NCBI GenBank assembly: GCA_018669475.1
Contig: JABHCC010000085.1
Location: 1-64,000, forward strand
Origin: Bacteroidota bacterium
GTDB taxonomy: Bacteria > Bacteroidota > Bacteroidia > Bacteroidales > UBA12481
Reading direction: 5' to 3'
Length of the DNA stretch: 64,000 nucleotides
Shown: positions 24,342 through 33,905 of the stretch, piece after piece
Layout: each line of letters starts with the position of its first letter
Position numbering within the stretch: position 1 is the stretch's first letter
Program-made: the position numbers and the translations under genes
The notes under the pieces: generated by a model
Seen by the model: only the letters and a program-made list of their open reading frames with translations
Database searches by the model: none
What the model was told of the DNA's origin: nothing

Positions 24342-25370
24342 TTAATAATCTCTCGGATCATCATCAACGATGGCATACATGAAACCATTGAGCCATTTAC
24401 CTCTTATCGGTAATATTTTTCGTCTAAGTCCTTCTTTAGTCATCCCAACTTTTTCCAGTACCCGGATTGACCTGTGATTTGGTGCGGCAACTCCGGCTTC
24501 TACTTTGTGTAGCTTGAATCGCTCAAAACCCATCAGAATCAATTTACGGGCAGTTTCAGTCGCATATCCTTTTCCCCAGAATTCAGGATTAAATTTGTAG
24601 TAGATCTCTCCAAGTCTGTACTTATCATTTGACAGACTCATGCCAGCCAATCCGATGAATTGGTCTGTCTCTTTTAATACGATAGTCCAGTTATATTGCT
24701 TACGTGGAAAATCTGTTTTGCCTTCAATTTCGGGTTTGATCAGCGCTTTGGTTTCGTCAATGGATGCAGGCAGACCAAGGGTGTTAAATTCATCCACTTC
24801 AGGAATGGAGTGAAGTTGATGAACCTGATCCAGGTCATCCCAGCTCATTTCTTTAAATACTAATCGATCTGATTCAAAGTTGCATTCAGATTTTTCATAA
24901 AGCATCTTCCAGTTACCAGATTGTTTGCCACATAACTCCTTGATAGTCAATTTTAAAATGACCATTGCATCCACATGTTTATCTCCATATTCAAGCTTAC
25001 CGCTTGCTCCATGATGCCTCATGATTATATCAAGACCTTTGATTTTTTGAGAGGAATCACTAATAACTTCAAGCTCTCCTGAACCCACAAGCGACCTGAA
25101 TGTGGTTGACCATTTACAGGCACTTTCATGAGTTATCAAGCTCACCGAATCATCAATTTCAAAGCCAACCTTTGGATTTATTCTCAGCAGATCCAATTTT
25201 TTACCTTTTGTGGCGGAGTGGATATAGAGACAATTTTCCTCATAGCCATAATTAAATGCTAAAACATAGGCTTGGTCACCGTCCATCATTGCAATTCTAC
25301 AAATGTGAGATTTCTTAATAATCTCGTCAACAATGGCCAGGTCGCCTATTTCCTGATTAGTTTTTCTCAT
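24342..25370 (-). CDS. Pyridoxamine-phosphate-oxidase-like domain fused to GNAT acetyltransferase
   Basis: 342 residues in two domains. Residues 1-155 form a flavin/PNPOx-like split barrel of the NimA type (HICRIAMMDGDQAYVLAFNYGY; YIHSATKGKKLDLL; WSTTFRSLVGSGE). Residues 165-340 are a RimJ/RimL-type GNAT: FESDRLVFKEMSWDDLDQ, GLAGMSL, the acetyl-CoA loop WGKGYATETARKLI and ANHRSIRVLEKVGM. NimA-like proteins bind FMN or heme and may reduce nitro-compounds; RimJ-like GNATs acetylate protein N-termini or small amines. The two activities fused suggest detoxification or modification (inference). The gene is monocistronic or loosely linked to the cyclophilin gene upstream (58 nt). Confidence 0.85.
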   Translation of the reverse strand: MRKTNQEIGDLAIVDEIIKKSHICRIAMMDGDQAYVLAFNYGYEENCLYIHSATKGKKLDLLRINPKVGFEIDDSVSLITHESACKWSTTFRSLVGSGELEVISDSSQKIKGLDIIMRHHGASGKLEYGDKHVDAMVILKLTIKELCGKQSGNWKMLYEKSECNFESDRLVFKEMSWDDLDQVHQLHSIPEVDEFNTLGLPASIDETKALIKPEIEGKTDFPRKQYNWTIVLKETDQFIGLAGMSLSNDKYRLGEIYYKFNPEFWGKGYATETARKLILMGFERFKLHKVEAGVAAPNHRSIRVLEKVGMTKEGLRRKILPIRGKWLNGFMYAIVDDDPRDY

Positions 25371-25428
25371 TGAATCAAATTGTTTTTGTTGCTGCCGGGG
25401 GTCGTATTCTACAGCTTTGAACTGATAA

Positions 25429-26013
25429 CTATTTACTTACATGATAGCCATATTCATCGAGTTCTTTTGCAGACAAATTAATGACATTTATGTTTAAGGT
25501 CACATCAATGAGTGGCTTGTTACTTTTATCGCAATCAACTTTGGCAATCTCATCCAGAACATCCAGCCCTTTGAATATTTGACCAAATATCATGTAGTCG
25601 CCATCCAGACGTGGCAAGCCCTCTTTAGCATGAACGATATATAACTGGCAGCCTGCTGATATTTTATCCGGATTGTTATCCCTCCCAGCACCAACTGCTC
25701 CATAAATATGTTTAATACTGTCGTTAAATTCGGGCTCAATCAGGTAGGGTGAATTACTAAAACCTTCACGCGTATCGGGGCATCCTCCCTGAACAACAAA
25801 GTTTTCAATCACCCGGTTCATAGTTAAGGAATCCCAGTAGTTCTCATTAGCCAATGTGATAAAACTGGTTTTGTGCAGGGGCGTTTCATCATAAAGCCAA
25901 AAAAGCATCTCGCCCTGCGGAGTTATTATTTGTCCTACCGGATAGGTTTCTTTTTTGCAACTTGCTCCGGCTAATATCAGGAACAAACAGGACAGGACGG
26001 TTAATTTGTTCAT
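25429..26013 (-). CDS. Peptidyl-prolyl cis-trans isomerase, cyclophilin-type lipoprotein
   Basis: 194 residues. A lipobox LAGASC near residue 19 indicates an envelope-anchored lipoprotein. The cyclophilin fold is visible: MLFWLYDETPLHKTSFITLANENYWDSLTMNRVIENFVVQGG (described), CQLYIVHAKEG and YMIFGQIFKGLDVLDEIAKV near the end. Family residues are modified (the catalytic F/R motif FHRVI reads MNRVI), so activity may be weak. It would assist folding in the periplasm. It is encoded 32 nt downstream of cydB on the same strand. Confidence 0.85.
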   Translation of the reverse strand: MNKLTVLSCLFLILAGASCKKETYPVGQIITPQGEMLFWLYDETPLHKTSFITLANENYWDSLTMNRVIENFVVQGGCPDTREGFSNSPYLIEPEFNDSIKHIYGAVGAGRDNNPDKISAGCQLYIVHAKEGLPRLDGDYMIFGQIFKGLDVLDEIAKVDCDKSNKPLIDVTLNINVINLSAKELDEYGYHVSK

Positions 26014-26045
26014 CTACTCATGGTTTAGGATTGTTCCCTATCGGA

Positions 26046-27083
26046 TTAATAACTGGTTTCATCGAGTCTAACTTTTCCTTTGAAGGTACGATAAACAAAA
26101 AAAGTATATCCTAAAACCAGAGGAGCACCGATAGCCACAATAGTCAGTATTGTACGCATTGCTTTAGTGGAAGCAGCAGCGTTATAAATATCGATATTGT
26201 ATTTTGGATCGATCGTTGAGAGTAAAAGGTTGGGATACAGTTCTATTGCTACCAAAATCAATAGCAGGCTTATCGTGAAAGAAGAAAAGATGAATGCCTT
26301 TAAATATTTCTGTTTGCTTGCTAAACGTGGCACATTGGCGATACTCAGGAAGGTAAGTGCCGGAATAATAAACAGGAGAGGATTGGCTTTAAAATTATCC
26401 GACAGGTGAGGGATAAAAAACAGGGTATAAAGTGTAGTGATTACAAAAGCGATCATAAAAAATATGACAGCTCGTTTGAGCAGTACAGTGAGCCTGGTAT
26501 AGAGGCGACCTTCGGTTTTCAGAATTAAATATATGGCACCATGCATCATGAAAAGGCTCAGAGTGGATAAGCCTACCATCAGAGCATAGGGATTCAGGAA
26601 TTCAAAAAAACCTTTGCCTTTATACAGATAGTCTTCCCCGATCGCAATTCCCTGCAAAACATTACCTAAAACAACACCAAGCAGAAAAGCAAGCATTATG
26701 CTTGAGACACTATAACAAATATCCCATGTTTTTCTCCACAGTTTTCCATCTTCTTTACTTCTGAATTCGATGGCTATTGCTCTGAAAATGATGCTTACCA
26801 GAAAGAGCATAAAGGGAATGTAAAGAGATGAAAAAAAGGCAGCATACATCACTGGAAAACCGGCAAACAATGCACCTCCACCAATCACCAGCCAAACTTC
26901 ATTACCGTCCCATACTGGTCCGACCGCATTTAAGGCTATTCTGCGACTTTGTTCTTTCTTCAGAAAGAGATGCCAGGCCCCGGCTCCGAAATCAAAACCA
27001 TCAAGGATAGCGTAACCTGAGAAGAGTGCTCCAACTACTAAAAACCACCAGGTGGGATAGTCAATACCTAATAGTGTTTCCAT
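26046..27083 (-). CDS. cydB: Cytochrome bd ubiquinol/menaquinol oxidase subunit II
   Basis: 345 residues with about nine transmembrane helices. Diagnostic segments: GYAILDGFDFGAGAWH near residue 23 and PVWDGNEVWLVIGGGALFAGFP near 51, both conserved in CydB. It supports heme arrangement in CydA and completes the high-affinity terminal oxidase that reduces O2 to water without pumping protons. The start follows one base after the cydA stop, so the two are co-translated. No cydX or cydDC genes are visible here. Confidence 0.95.
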   Translation of the reverse strand: METLLGIDYPTWWFLVVGALFSGYAILDGFDFGAGAWHLFLKKEQSRRIALNAVGPVWDGNEVWLVIGGGALFAGFPVMYAAFFSSLYIPFMLFLVSIIFRAIAIEFRSKEDGKLWRKTWDICYSVSSIMLAFLLGVVLGNVLQGIAIGEDYLYKGKGFFEFLNPYALMVGLSTLSLFMMHGAIYLILKTEGRLYTRLTVLLKRAVIFFMIAFVITTLYTLFFIPHLSDNFKANPLLFIIPALTFLSIANVPRLASKQKYLKAFIFSSFTISLLLILVAIELYPNLLLSTIDPKYNIDIYNAAASTKAMRTILTIVAIGAPLVLGYTFFVYRTFKGKVRLDETSY

Positions 27084-27084
27084 A

Positions 27085-28464
27085 TTATTTTGTTGTCAGA
27101 ATGTCTGAAATGTTTTTTGTGAGTGGTCTTGAATCGGATAGTTCTTCATCCTCAGGCCCCAGTTGAATTTTCTTGTTCAGGAGATACAGGAACAAGACGA
27201 GCAAGATAGCATACACTACAAAGAATAGTATGAGTGAAAAGAGTATTTGATTATCGGTCACTGATTGAGAAAAGGCTTCCGAAGTGCGCAGTAAACCGTA
27301 AACTACCCATGGTTGCCTGCCCATTTCAGCGGCAAACCACCCTGTCTGATTTGCAATTTGTGGCAGGAAAACTGCAAAGACAAATATCCGGAGCAGCCAG
27401 GGTTTGTTATACAATTTGCCTCTCCAAAGCATGAAACTACCGAAAAGTGTCACTGCAATTAATGTCATGCCTATTATAATCATAATATGATAAAACTGAA
27501 ATACCGCATTAACCTGACCGGGGCGTTCATCTTCAGGAAAAGCATTTAATCCGGTAACCGGGGCTTTGAAATCATAGTATATTAGGAATGATAAGCCTCC
27601 CGGGATTTTTAGTCCGCTTACTTTCTGTTTCTCTTTGTTTACCCATCCGAAGAGATACATATCTGCAGGTTCATTATCGGCAAAATGACCTTCAAGAGCA
27701 GCTAATTTGGCGGGTTGATTTTCAGCCACTCCGTCAGCAGAACTATGTCCGCTGATCAACTGACTCATTGAAAATATTGTAGCTACGAGGAGGGCAATTT
27801 TGAATGCTTTTTTCGATATTTCTATATGCCTGCCCTTTAACAGATAATAGGCATGCACACTTAATACCAGAAATGTTCCGGCCAGGATAGCCCCCAGCCA
27901 GACATGCATTATGCGGTCAAGTGAGGACGGGTTGAAAACCATAGCCCAGAAATCTGTTATCTCAGCCCGTACATTAATTCCCTCTCCTACAATGTGATAA
28001 CCGGCCGGTGTTTGTTGCCAGCTGTTAGCCACCACAATCCAGACGGCTGAGAACATGGAGCCAATAAAAACACCTATAGTTGAGACTAAATGTACCCATG
28101 GCTTGACCCGGTTCCATCCGAAGAGCAAAACGCCCAGAAAACCACTTTCCAGAGCAAAGGCAAAAATGCCTTCTGCTGCAAGGGCACTACCAAAAATATC
28201 ACCCACATAGCGAGAATAGACTGCCCAATTGGTGCCAAACTCAAACTCCATGACAATACCTGTAGCCACCCCAATGCCAAAGGTGAGGGCGAATATTTTT
28301 GTCCAGAACTTTGCAAGTTTATGATAGAGTTTGTTTTTAGTACGGATGTAGATGCTTTCGAAAATGACCATTAGAAATCCTAATCCGATACTTAATGGGG
28401 GATATATATAATGAAAGGCGATAGTAAAAGCGAATTGTATGCGTGCCAGAATTTCTGTTTCCAT
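27085..28464 (-). CDS. cydA: Cytochrome bd oxidase subunit I
   Basis: 459 residues from the ATG at 28464 (a GTG one codon earlier is less likely). CydA hallmarks: RIQFAFTIAFHYIYPPLSIGLG at the N-terminus with the heme b595/d ligand His, WQQTPAGYHIVGEGINVRAEITDFW, GHSSADGVAENQPAKLAALEGHF, and GWFAAEMGRQPWVVYGLLRT close to the end. The Q-loop between helices 6 and 7 is short, as in non-enterobacterial forms. It carries the quinol site and all three hemes. Operon: DEAD-box helicase, cydA, cydB, cyclophilin; the helicase stop abuts the cydA start. Confidence 0.95.
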   Translation of the reverse strand: METEILARIQFAFTIAFHYIYPPLSIGLGFLMVIFESIYIRTKNKLYHKLAKFWTKIFALTFGIGVATGIVMEFEFGTNWAVYSRYVGDIFGSALAAEGIFAFALESGFLGVLLFGWNRVKPWVHLVSTIGVFIGSMFSAVWIVVANSWQQTPAGYHIVGEGINVRAEITDFWAMVFNPSSLDRIMHVWLGAILAGTFLVLSVHAYYLLKGRHIEISKKAFKIALLVATIFSMSQLISGHSSADGVAENQPAKLAALEGHFADNEPADMYLFGWVNKEKQKVSGLKIPGGLSFLIYYDFKAPVTGLNAFPEDERPGQVNAVFQFYHIMIIIGMTLIAVTLFGSFMLWRGKLYNKPWLLRIFVFAVFLPQIANQTGWFAAEMGRQPWVVYGLLRTSEAFSQSVTDNQILFSLILFFVVYAILLVLFLYLLNKKIQLGPEDEELSDSRPLTKNISDILTTK

Positions 28465-28467
28465 CAC

Positions 28468-29820
28468 TTATTTTTTCTTATTTCTTCGGTTAAAATTCTT
28501 ATCTCCCTTGGTCTGGGGTTTCTTATACGTTTTCCTTTTTCTGAGGTATGATCCTCCCTGATTGGTTTTCTTATTCTTATCTTTTTTCTCGTGGAAAGCT
28601 CCTCCTCCCGATAGCTGTGATTTTGTATTTCTATTCGGGTTTTTAGTGATTTCTTTTGGTCGTTCTTCAGCGATTAATTCTCTTGAAACCTCCACTTCAG
28701 CAGGGAATTCAATTTGAGGAATTTTATAGTCCATCAGATCTTCAATAGCTTGCATTGCCTCTTCTTCAGCAGGGGTGTAAAACAAGATGGATTTACCTTC
28801 CTGCTCAGCTCTACCCGTTCTCCCAATCCGGTGCATGTAATTTTCAGGGAATCCCGGGGTGTCGAAATTGATAACGTGGGTAACCATTTCCAGGTCTATA
28901 CCACGGGCAATAACATCTGTTGCAATCAGAATTCTTGTTACTCCTTTATCAAATTTATTAACTGTCCTGATTCGGTTATTCTGAGATTTATTTGAATGGA
29001 TAATACCGGTTTCTTCTCCAAATTGCTCTTCTAATGCTTCGAATAATTTGTCTGCATTTTTCTTATGTGAGACAAAAACCAATACCTTCTGATAAAGCTC
29101 TTTATCATTAAGCAGGTGAGACAGGAGATTGACTTTGGTAAAAAAATTACGAACCGAATAGCATTGTTGAGCAATATTATCCAGCGGTGTACCACTGATG
29201 GCGACAGAGACTTTTACCGGCGCGATAAAAAAATCATCAATCAGGGCATCAACTTCCTCGGTCATGGTTGCAGAAAACATAATATTTTGTCTGCGTTCAG
29301 GGAGAAAGTCAAAGATGTTTGTCAACTGAAAGCGAAAACCCAGATCCAGCATGACATCAACCTCATCGATCACTAGTTTTTTTACGCTCTTCAGAATTAT
29401 GGCTCTGTTTACAAGTAAATCATATAATCGTCCGGGTGTGGCCACCAGAATATCCATGCCTTCAGCCACAGCGAACATTTGGGTGTTGATATTGACTCCG
29501 CCATATACGCCTAAAGCGCGAACATTCAAGTATTTAGACAGGCTTTTCGCTTGCTCTACTACCTGAATAACCAATTCACGGGTAGGAACCATGATTAATA
29601 CTCTGGGATTCACCTGCTTTGAGTATTTCAAATCCCTAAGTATGGGCAAGAGATAGGCAAATGTTTTACCAGTACCGGTTTGGGCTATACCCACCACATC
29701 TTTTCCAGATAGCACAACAGGACAGGCTTTCTCCTGAATTGGGGTAGGCTTATCAAATCCCAGTTCCTCAACGGCCCGGTACAACTGATTGGAAAGGTTT
29801 AAAATTTCAAAATCATTCAT
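28468..29820 (-). CDS. DEAD-box ATP-dependent RNA helicase
   Basis: 450 residues. Motifs: Q-motif PTPIQEKA, I AQTGTGKT, Ia PTRELVIQ, II DEVD (Val replaces Ala of DEAD), III SAT, IV LVFVSHKK, V ATDVIARGIDL and VI HRIGRTGRAE. The C-terminal ~75 residues form a basic tail rich in Lys, Asn and Arg (KNPNRNTKSQ..., KKNKKT, KGDKNFNRRNKKK) for RNA binding. RhlE/CsdA-like roles in ribosome assembly or cold adaptation are likely. A perfect -7 box TACCTTTG lies 16 nt upstream. The stop is 3 nt from the cydA ATG, implying co-transcription with the oxidase. Confidence 0.92.
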   Translation of the reverse strand: MNDFEILNLSNQLYRAVEELGFDKPTPIQEKACPVVLSGKDVVGIAQTGTGKTFAYLLPILRDLKYSKQVNPRVLIMVPTRELVIQVVEQAKSLSKYLNVRALGVYGGVNINTQMFAVAEGMDILVATPGRLYDLLVNRAIILKSVKKLVIDEVDVMLDLGFRFQLTNIFDFLPERRQNIMFSATMTEEVDALIDDFFIAPVKVSVAISGTPLDNIAQQCYSVRNFFTKVNLLSHLLNDKELYQKVLVFVSHKKNADKLFEALEEQFGEETGIIHSNKSQNNRIRTVNKFDKGVTRILIATDVIARGIDLEMVTHVINFDTPGFPENYMHRIGRTGRAEQEGKSILFYTPAEEEAMQAIEDLMDYKIPQIEFPAEVEVSRELIAEERPKEITKNPNRNTKSQLSGGGAFHEKKDKNKKTNQGGSYLRKRKTYKKPQTKGDKNFNRRNKKK

Positions 29821-29835
29821 TCAGGAAATTTTTCA

Positions 29836-29843
29836 CAAAGGTA
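29836..29843 (-). promoter_or_regulatory. -7 box TACCTTTG upstream of the helicase-cydAB genes
   Basis: A perfect TAnnTTTG on the minus strand, leaving a leader of about 10 nt. The region expected to hold the -33 box reads tttataa and overlaps an AT-rich inverted repeat (29849-29869). Confidence 0.4.
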
Positions 29844-29848
29844 TAGCA

Positions 29849-29869
29849 TATAATGATCAGACCATTATA
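29849..29869. promoter_or_regulatory. Inverted repeat between glpD stop and helicase promoter
   Basis: tataatg, 7 nt, cattata: a 7-bp inverted repeat. It lies at the -20 to -33 region of the helicase promoter and 18 bp after the glpD stop codon, so it could be an operator or a weak terminator for glpD. It is all A/T except for one G-C pair. Confidence 0.3.
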
Positions 29870-29886
29870 AACCAGAAATGTTTTAT

Positions 29887-31455
29887 TTATCCTTCCAGAT
29901 AGTATCCTTGAGCAAGGGATGTAAACTCTTCTATTTGTCTCACTTGCCAGTCTTCATCTTCACCCAGTTCACGGGCCATAATTGCGGCCACTTTGGGAGC
30001 CATCTCAATTGCTGCACGTGCATCCAGATAGAGAGCACGCACTCTTCTAGCCAGTACATCGTCGAGCGTAATTGCCATTTCTTCTCTACAGGCCCACACA
30101 ACCTCAGCTACAGTAAAATCCATTTGATCATGTAGTTGTTCAGCCATTTCGGGATGGTCGATCATCATGTCTTTAATGGCTTTGGCATCAGATCCGTAAA
30201 CATAGAGGTGATCATCCATATCCATATTTTTCAAAAAGCCATGAAGGGGAAGATTTTCTGTGATACAGTCACGGTCGTCCAATCCACCTACGAGAGAAGC
30301 TTTGTCAATAGTATCCTGGCCCATCTTACGGTATGTGGTCCATTTTCCACCTGTGATAGTGACCAGTCCGGAGAGTGAAACCATTACTTTATGGCTTCGA
30401 GAAATTTCTTTGGTTTTTTTATCATCTCCTTCAGGGGCAGCCAGGGGTCTGAGTCCGGCAAAAATACTACGTACATCACTCCGTTTTGGAGGACGTGTGA
30501 GGTAGCGACCCGCAGTGTTCAGGACAAACTCAATTTCTGATTCCAGTGCCCGGGGTTCAAGGCTGGCTTCCTCGATCAGGGTATCTGTTGTACCTACCAC
30601 CACTTTGCCTCTCCATGGCACAGCAAATAGCACTCTCCCGTCATCAGTTTTTGGAATCATGATAGCATGATCACCCTGTAAAAAGTCATGATCAAGTACC
30701 AGATGAATACCCTGACTCGGTACAACCCTGGGACTTATCCCCGGTTCATCCATTTGAAGGATATCATCGGTAAATACTCCTGTGGCATTCACCACCGATT
30801 TGGTTTTAAACCTATATTCCTTACCGCTTACAGTATCAATTGCCATTACTCCATCAACCAACTGATCCTCTCCTTTGGTAAGGCCACTTACCTTCATGTA
30901 GTTCAGAGCCACACCGTTATAATCAATAATTGTCTGTGCCAGATTAACCGAAAGGCGGGCATCATCGAATTGACCGTCGTGATAAATTACACCTCCGGTT
31001 AATCCATCCTGCCGGATGGTTGGGAGGGCCTCCAGTGTAGCTTCTTTAGACAGATGGATGGATGGGCCAAGACCTAGTTTCCCGGCCATCATATCGTAGA
31101 CTTTTAGTCCGACAGTATAAAATGGTCCTCCCCACCACTCATAATTAGGAATGATAAAGGATTGGTTTTTTACAAGATGGGGGGCATTTTTTCGCATCAG
31201 TCCTCTTTCTCTCAAAGCTTCAAGCACAAGTGAGATATCTCCTTGGGCCAGGTAACGAACTCCACCATGTACCAGTTTGGTGCTCCGGCTTGAGGTTCCT
31301 TTAGCAAAATCAGACATTTCGAGAAGCAGGGTTTTGTATTTTCGTGTAGCAGCTTCTAGTGCAGCCCCCAGCCCAGTCGCTCCTCCACCAATGACGATCA
31401 CATCCCATTCGCCTTGAAAATCTACTGCTTTCTTAAGTTGTTTATCCCTTTTCAC
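29887..31455 (-). CDS. glpD: Glycerol-3-phosphate dehydrogenase, FAD-dependent
   Basis: 522 residues. The FAD-binding motif VIGGGATGLGAALEAATR is near residue 20, followed by TSSRSTKLVHGGVRYL, the GlpD signature; SQGIHLVLDHDF, LFAVPWRGKVVVGTTDT and IRSIFAGLRPL-like (SIFAGLRPLAAP) segments are also conserved. The C-terminal DAO_C domain (from about 400) is present. It oxidises sn-glycerol-3-phosphate to dihydroxyacetone phosphate at the inner membrane, delivering electrons to quinone. It follows glpK by 34 nt on the same strand, forming a glpKD unit. No glpF or glpR is in the window. Confidence 0.95.
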   Translation of the reverse strand: MKRDKQLKKAVDFQGEWDVIVIGGGATGLGAALEAATRKYKTLLLEMSDFAKGTSSRSTKLVHGGVRYLAQGDISLVLEALRERGLMRKNAPHLVKNQSFIIPNYEWWGGPFYTVGLKVYDMMAGKLGLGPSIHLSKEATLEALPTIRQDGLTGGVIYHDGQFDDARLSVNLAQTIIDYNGVALNYMKVSGLTKGEDQLVDGVMAIDTVSGKEYRFKTKSVVNATGVFTDDILQMDEPGISPRVVPSQGIHLVLDHDFLQGDHAIMIPKTDDGRVLFAVPWRGKVVVGTTDTLIEEASLEPRALESEIEFVLNTAGRYLTRPPKRSDVRSIFAGLRPLAAPEGDDKKTKEISRSHKVMVSLSGLVTITGGKWTTYRKMGQDTIDKASLVGGLDDRDCITENLPLHGFLKNMDMDDHLYVYGSDAKAIKDMMIDHPEMAEQLHDQMDFTVAEVVWACREEMAITLDDVLARRVRALYLDARAAIEMAPKVAAIMARELGEDEDWQVRQIEEFTSLAQGYYLEG

Positions 31456-31489
31456 TGTAAATAGGTTTTAAAGTTGCACGAAGCCTTTC

Positions 31490-32992
31490 TTATTCATCTT
31501 CTTCATCAATCCAGGATTTGGCCTTGTCGAGGGCGCGTGTCCATTTCCTGACCATTACTGCCATATCATCTGCTTTTATCTCCTGATCGAATTGCTTTTC
31601 TTTTTGCCATTGTGACTGCAGGTCATCCATGTCTTTCCAGTATCCAACAGCTAATCCGGCCAGATACGCTGCTCCGAGGGCAGTTGTTTCAAGTTGTTTT
31701 GGACGGATCACCGGTGCCTGCAGGCAATCAGACTGGAATTGCATTAGCAGATTATTTGCTGCAGCTCCTCCATCGACACGAAGTTCCAGGATTTCAATTC
31801 CTGAATCGGCTTCCATGGATTTAAGTACATCCCTCACCTGAAAAGCTATTCCCTCGAGGGTAGCTCTGGCAAAATGTCCTTTATTTGATCCACGTGTAAT
31901 ACCAAGCACTGTTCCCCTGGCATAAGGATCCCAATGTGGAGCTCCGAGCCCCGAAAGTGCAGGTACAAAATAAACACCACCATTGTCATCAACAGTTTTA
32001 GCCAGTTCTTCAATCTCCGGGGCAGTTTTTATTAATCCCAGCTGATCACGCAACCATTGCACAGCCGCACCAGCTATAAAAATTGATCCCTCAAGAGCAT
32101 AGTGAACCTGATCTCCGATTTTCCATGCCACGGTAGTTAGAAGGTTATTCTCTGACTTTATAGCTTTGGAGCCAGTATTCATAAGCATAAAACAGCCTGT
32201 TCCGTAAGTGTTTTTGGCCATTCCGGGCTGAGTACATTGCTGACCAAATAAAGCGGCCTGTTGATCACCCGCAATCCCTGCGATAGGTATTTCATGAGCA
32301 AAAAGTGTAGTCTTGGTATGAGCCATAATTTCACTGGATGCTACCACTTCAGGCAACATGCTTTTCGGGATGCTCAGCATATCCAGCAGTTCATCATCCC
32401 ATTCACAAGTATGGATGTTGAACATCATTGTTCTGCTGGCATTGGTAATGTCGGTAATATGGCGACTACCCTGTGTTAATTTCCAAACCAACCATGAATC
32501 TACTGTTCCGAAAGCCAGCTGTCCTTTTTCTGCTTTCTCACGGGCTCCTTCAACATGATCTAAAATCCATTTCACTTTTGTGCCTGAGAAATAGGCATCG
32601 ATTACTAATCCGGTTTTATCCTTCACCTTATTCTCAAAGCCATTTTGCTTCAGAGTCTCACAGGTTTTGGCAGTTCGCCTGTCTTGCCACACAATGGCAT
32701 TATAAACCGGATCACCGCTTATTCTATCCCATACAATGGTGGTTTCACGCTGGTTGGTTATCCCGATAGCAGCGAGGTTTTTTCCGTTTATTCCAATTTT
32801 ACTTATTGCCTCTGCGACTACTGCAGCCTGAGAAGACCATATCTCATTCGGATCGTGTTCAACCCATCCTGGTTTTGGGAATATTTGTTCAAATTCTTTC
32901 TGAGCGAGAGATTTTATGGCTCCATCATGATCAAAAACTATGGCCCTGGAACTGGTAGTTCCCTGATCTAAGGCAAGAATGTACTTTTGCAT
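31490..32992 (-). CDS. glpK: Glycerol kinase
   Basis: 500 residues, the usual GlpK length. N-terminal [21 protein letters not shown] is the FGGY-kinase phosphate-1 motif; the glycerol-binding [10 protein letters not shown] and the FGGY signature [10 protein letters not shown] and VDGGAAANN (adenosine site) are all intact. It phosphorylates glycerol to glycerol-3-phosphate in the cytoplasm. The next gene, glpD, completes catabolism to dihydroxyacetone phosphate. The helicase-cydAB genes lie downstream in the same direction, linking glycerol oxidation with a quinol oxidase spatially, not necessarily transcriptionally. Confidence 0.96.
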   Translation of the reverse strand: MQKYILALDQGTTSSRAIVFDHDGAIKSLAQKEFEQIFPKPGWVEHDPNEIWSSQAAVVAEAISKIGINGKNLAAIGITNQRETTIVWDRISGDPVYNAIVWQDRRTAKTCETLKQNGFENKVKDKTGLVIDAYFSGTKVKWILDHVEGAREKAEKGQLAFGTVDSWLVWKLTQGSRHITDITNASRTMMFNIHTCEWDDELLDMLSIPKSMLPEVVASSEIMAHTKTTLFAHEIPIAGIAGDQQAALFGQQCTQPGMAKNTYGTGCFMLMNTGSKAIKSENNLLTTVAWKIGDQVHYALEGSIFIAGAAVQWLRDQLGLIKTAPEIEELAKTVDDNGGVYFVPALSGLGAPHWDPYARGTVLGITRGSNKGHFARATLEGIAFQVRDVLKSMEADSGIEILELRVDGGAAANNLLMQFQSDCLQAPVIRPKQLETTALGAAYLAGLAVGYWKDMDDLQSQWQKEKQFDQEIKADDMAVMVRKWTRALDKAKSWIDEEDE

Positions 32993-33266
32993 TGGTTTTT
33001 TCTGTTTCTATAAAGATACCAAAGTCCTTTAGATTATCAGATTTTCTTTGGTTCAAGAAGTGCTGTTAAAGCCAAACCAAGGGAGAGGTATTTCATAATA
33101 GAACCAATCGGCATGAATCTCTACCCCTACCTGAAATATGTCCTTATATTTGTGGAATCCCACCATCATCTTACAGGCTAAAACTGGAATTATAGCAGTT
33201 AATTTGGGAATAATTTAGACTATATTCTAATTTGTTTGATACATAGGACTATATCCTGGAGGTCGA

Positions 33267-33758
33267 TTAATCATCATAAAATTTCAAACCACACTTTGAA
33301 CAATATCTTATATTAAAGACATCACCTAAAAGACTATTACAACCCGGACATCTCCATGTGAGACCAATTAATATAAGATCTGCAAAAAAGAAAAGATAGA
33401 TGAATGGAGCCCAAATACGTTTTGGTATTCCAGAGAAAAGCAACAATAAGGTGGAAGCTAACAAAACAACCACTACACCAAAAGTAAAAAAGCGGATTCG
33501 TTTTCTCTTCTCAAAAACAAGCATGATTTTCTTCATTTGATCACTATCACTATCACTATTATCATTCTCTATCAGCCTTACACCTAATACCTCACTTAGA
33601 ATTCTAAGAGTATAAAGTCTGGGTGTAACTTCGTCGTTTTCAATTCGTTGAATAGTGCGAATGTTTAGTCTGCATTTATTTGCAAATTCTGCTTGTGATA
33701 ACCTTTGCTCCTGTCTTGCAACCTTTATTTGCTTCCCTATTGAAAGCTGCTGTACCAT
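33267..33758 (-). CDS. XRE-type HTH protein with two membrane helices and a zinc ribbon
   Basis: 163 residues from the ATG at 33758, which fits the HTH N-terminus; the frame extends 19 codons upstream without motif. Residues 5-60 are a Cro/CI helix-turn-helix (SIGKQIKVARQEQRLSQAEFA; NIRTIQRIENDEVTP). A Ser/Asp linker (SDSDSD) is encoded by an atcact hexamer repeat. Two hydrophobic helices follow (about 92-109 and 115-131), then a C4 zinc ribbon CPGC ... CSKC at the C-terminus. A membrane-tethered DNA-binding protein with a cytoplasmic zinc finger; target unknown. Confidence 0.8.
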   Translation of the reverse strand: MVQQLSIGKQIKVARQEQRLSQAEFANKCRLNIRTIQRIENDEVTPRLYTLRILSEVLGVRLIENDNSDSDSDQMKKIMLVFEKRKRIRFFTFGVVVVLLASTLLLLFSGIPKRIWAPFIYLFFFADLILIGLTWRCPGCNSLLGDVFNIRYCSKCGLKFYDD

Positions 33759-33905
33759 AGTTTGCTTTTTAATAATACTTGCATAAATATAGTAATCTAA
33801 TAGCTTAATAATCAAATTATTCCCACGACTTTTCTACGGCATTTTACTTTGTCCAAAGAATTCTTATAGATTACCAATTTCACTCCTATTTACTACAAAA
33901 CATCA

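Noticed and set aside
32993-33266. Possible gene or RNA in the 274-bp gap between the XRE gene and glpK
   Set aside because: No open frame of note, no hairpin and no motif beyond AT-rich sequence; a possible -7-like TATCTTTA upstream of glpK lacks a -33 partner.
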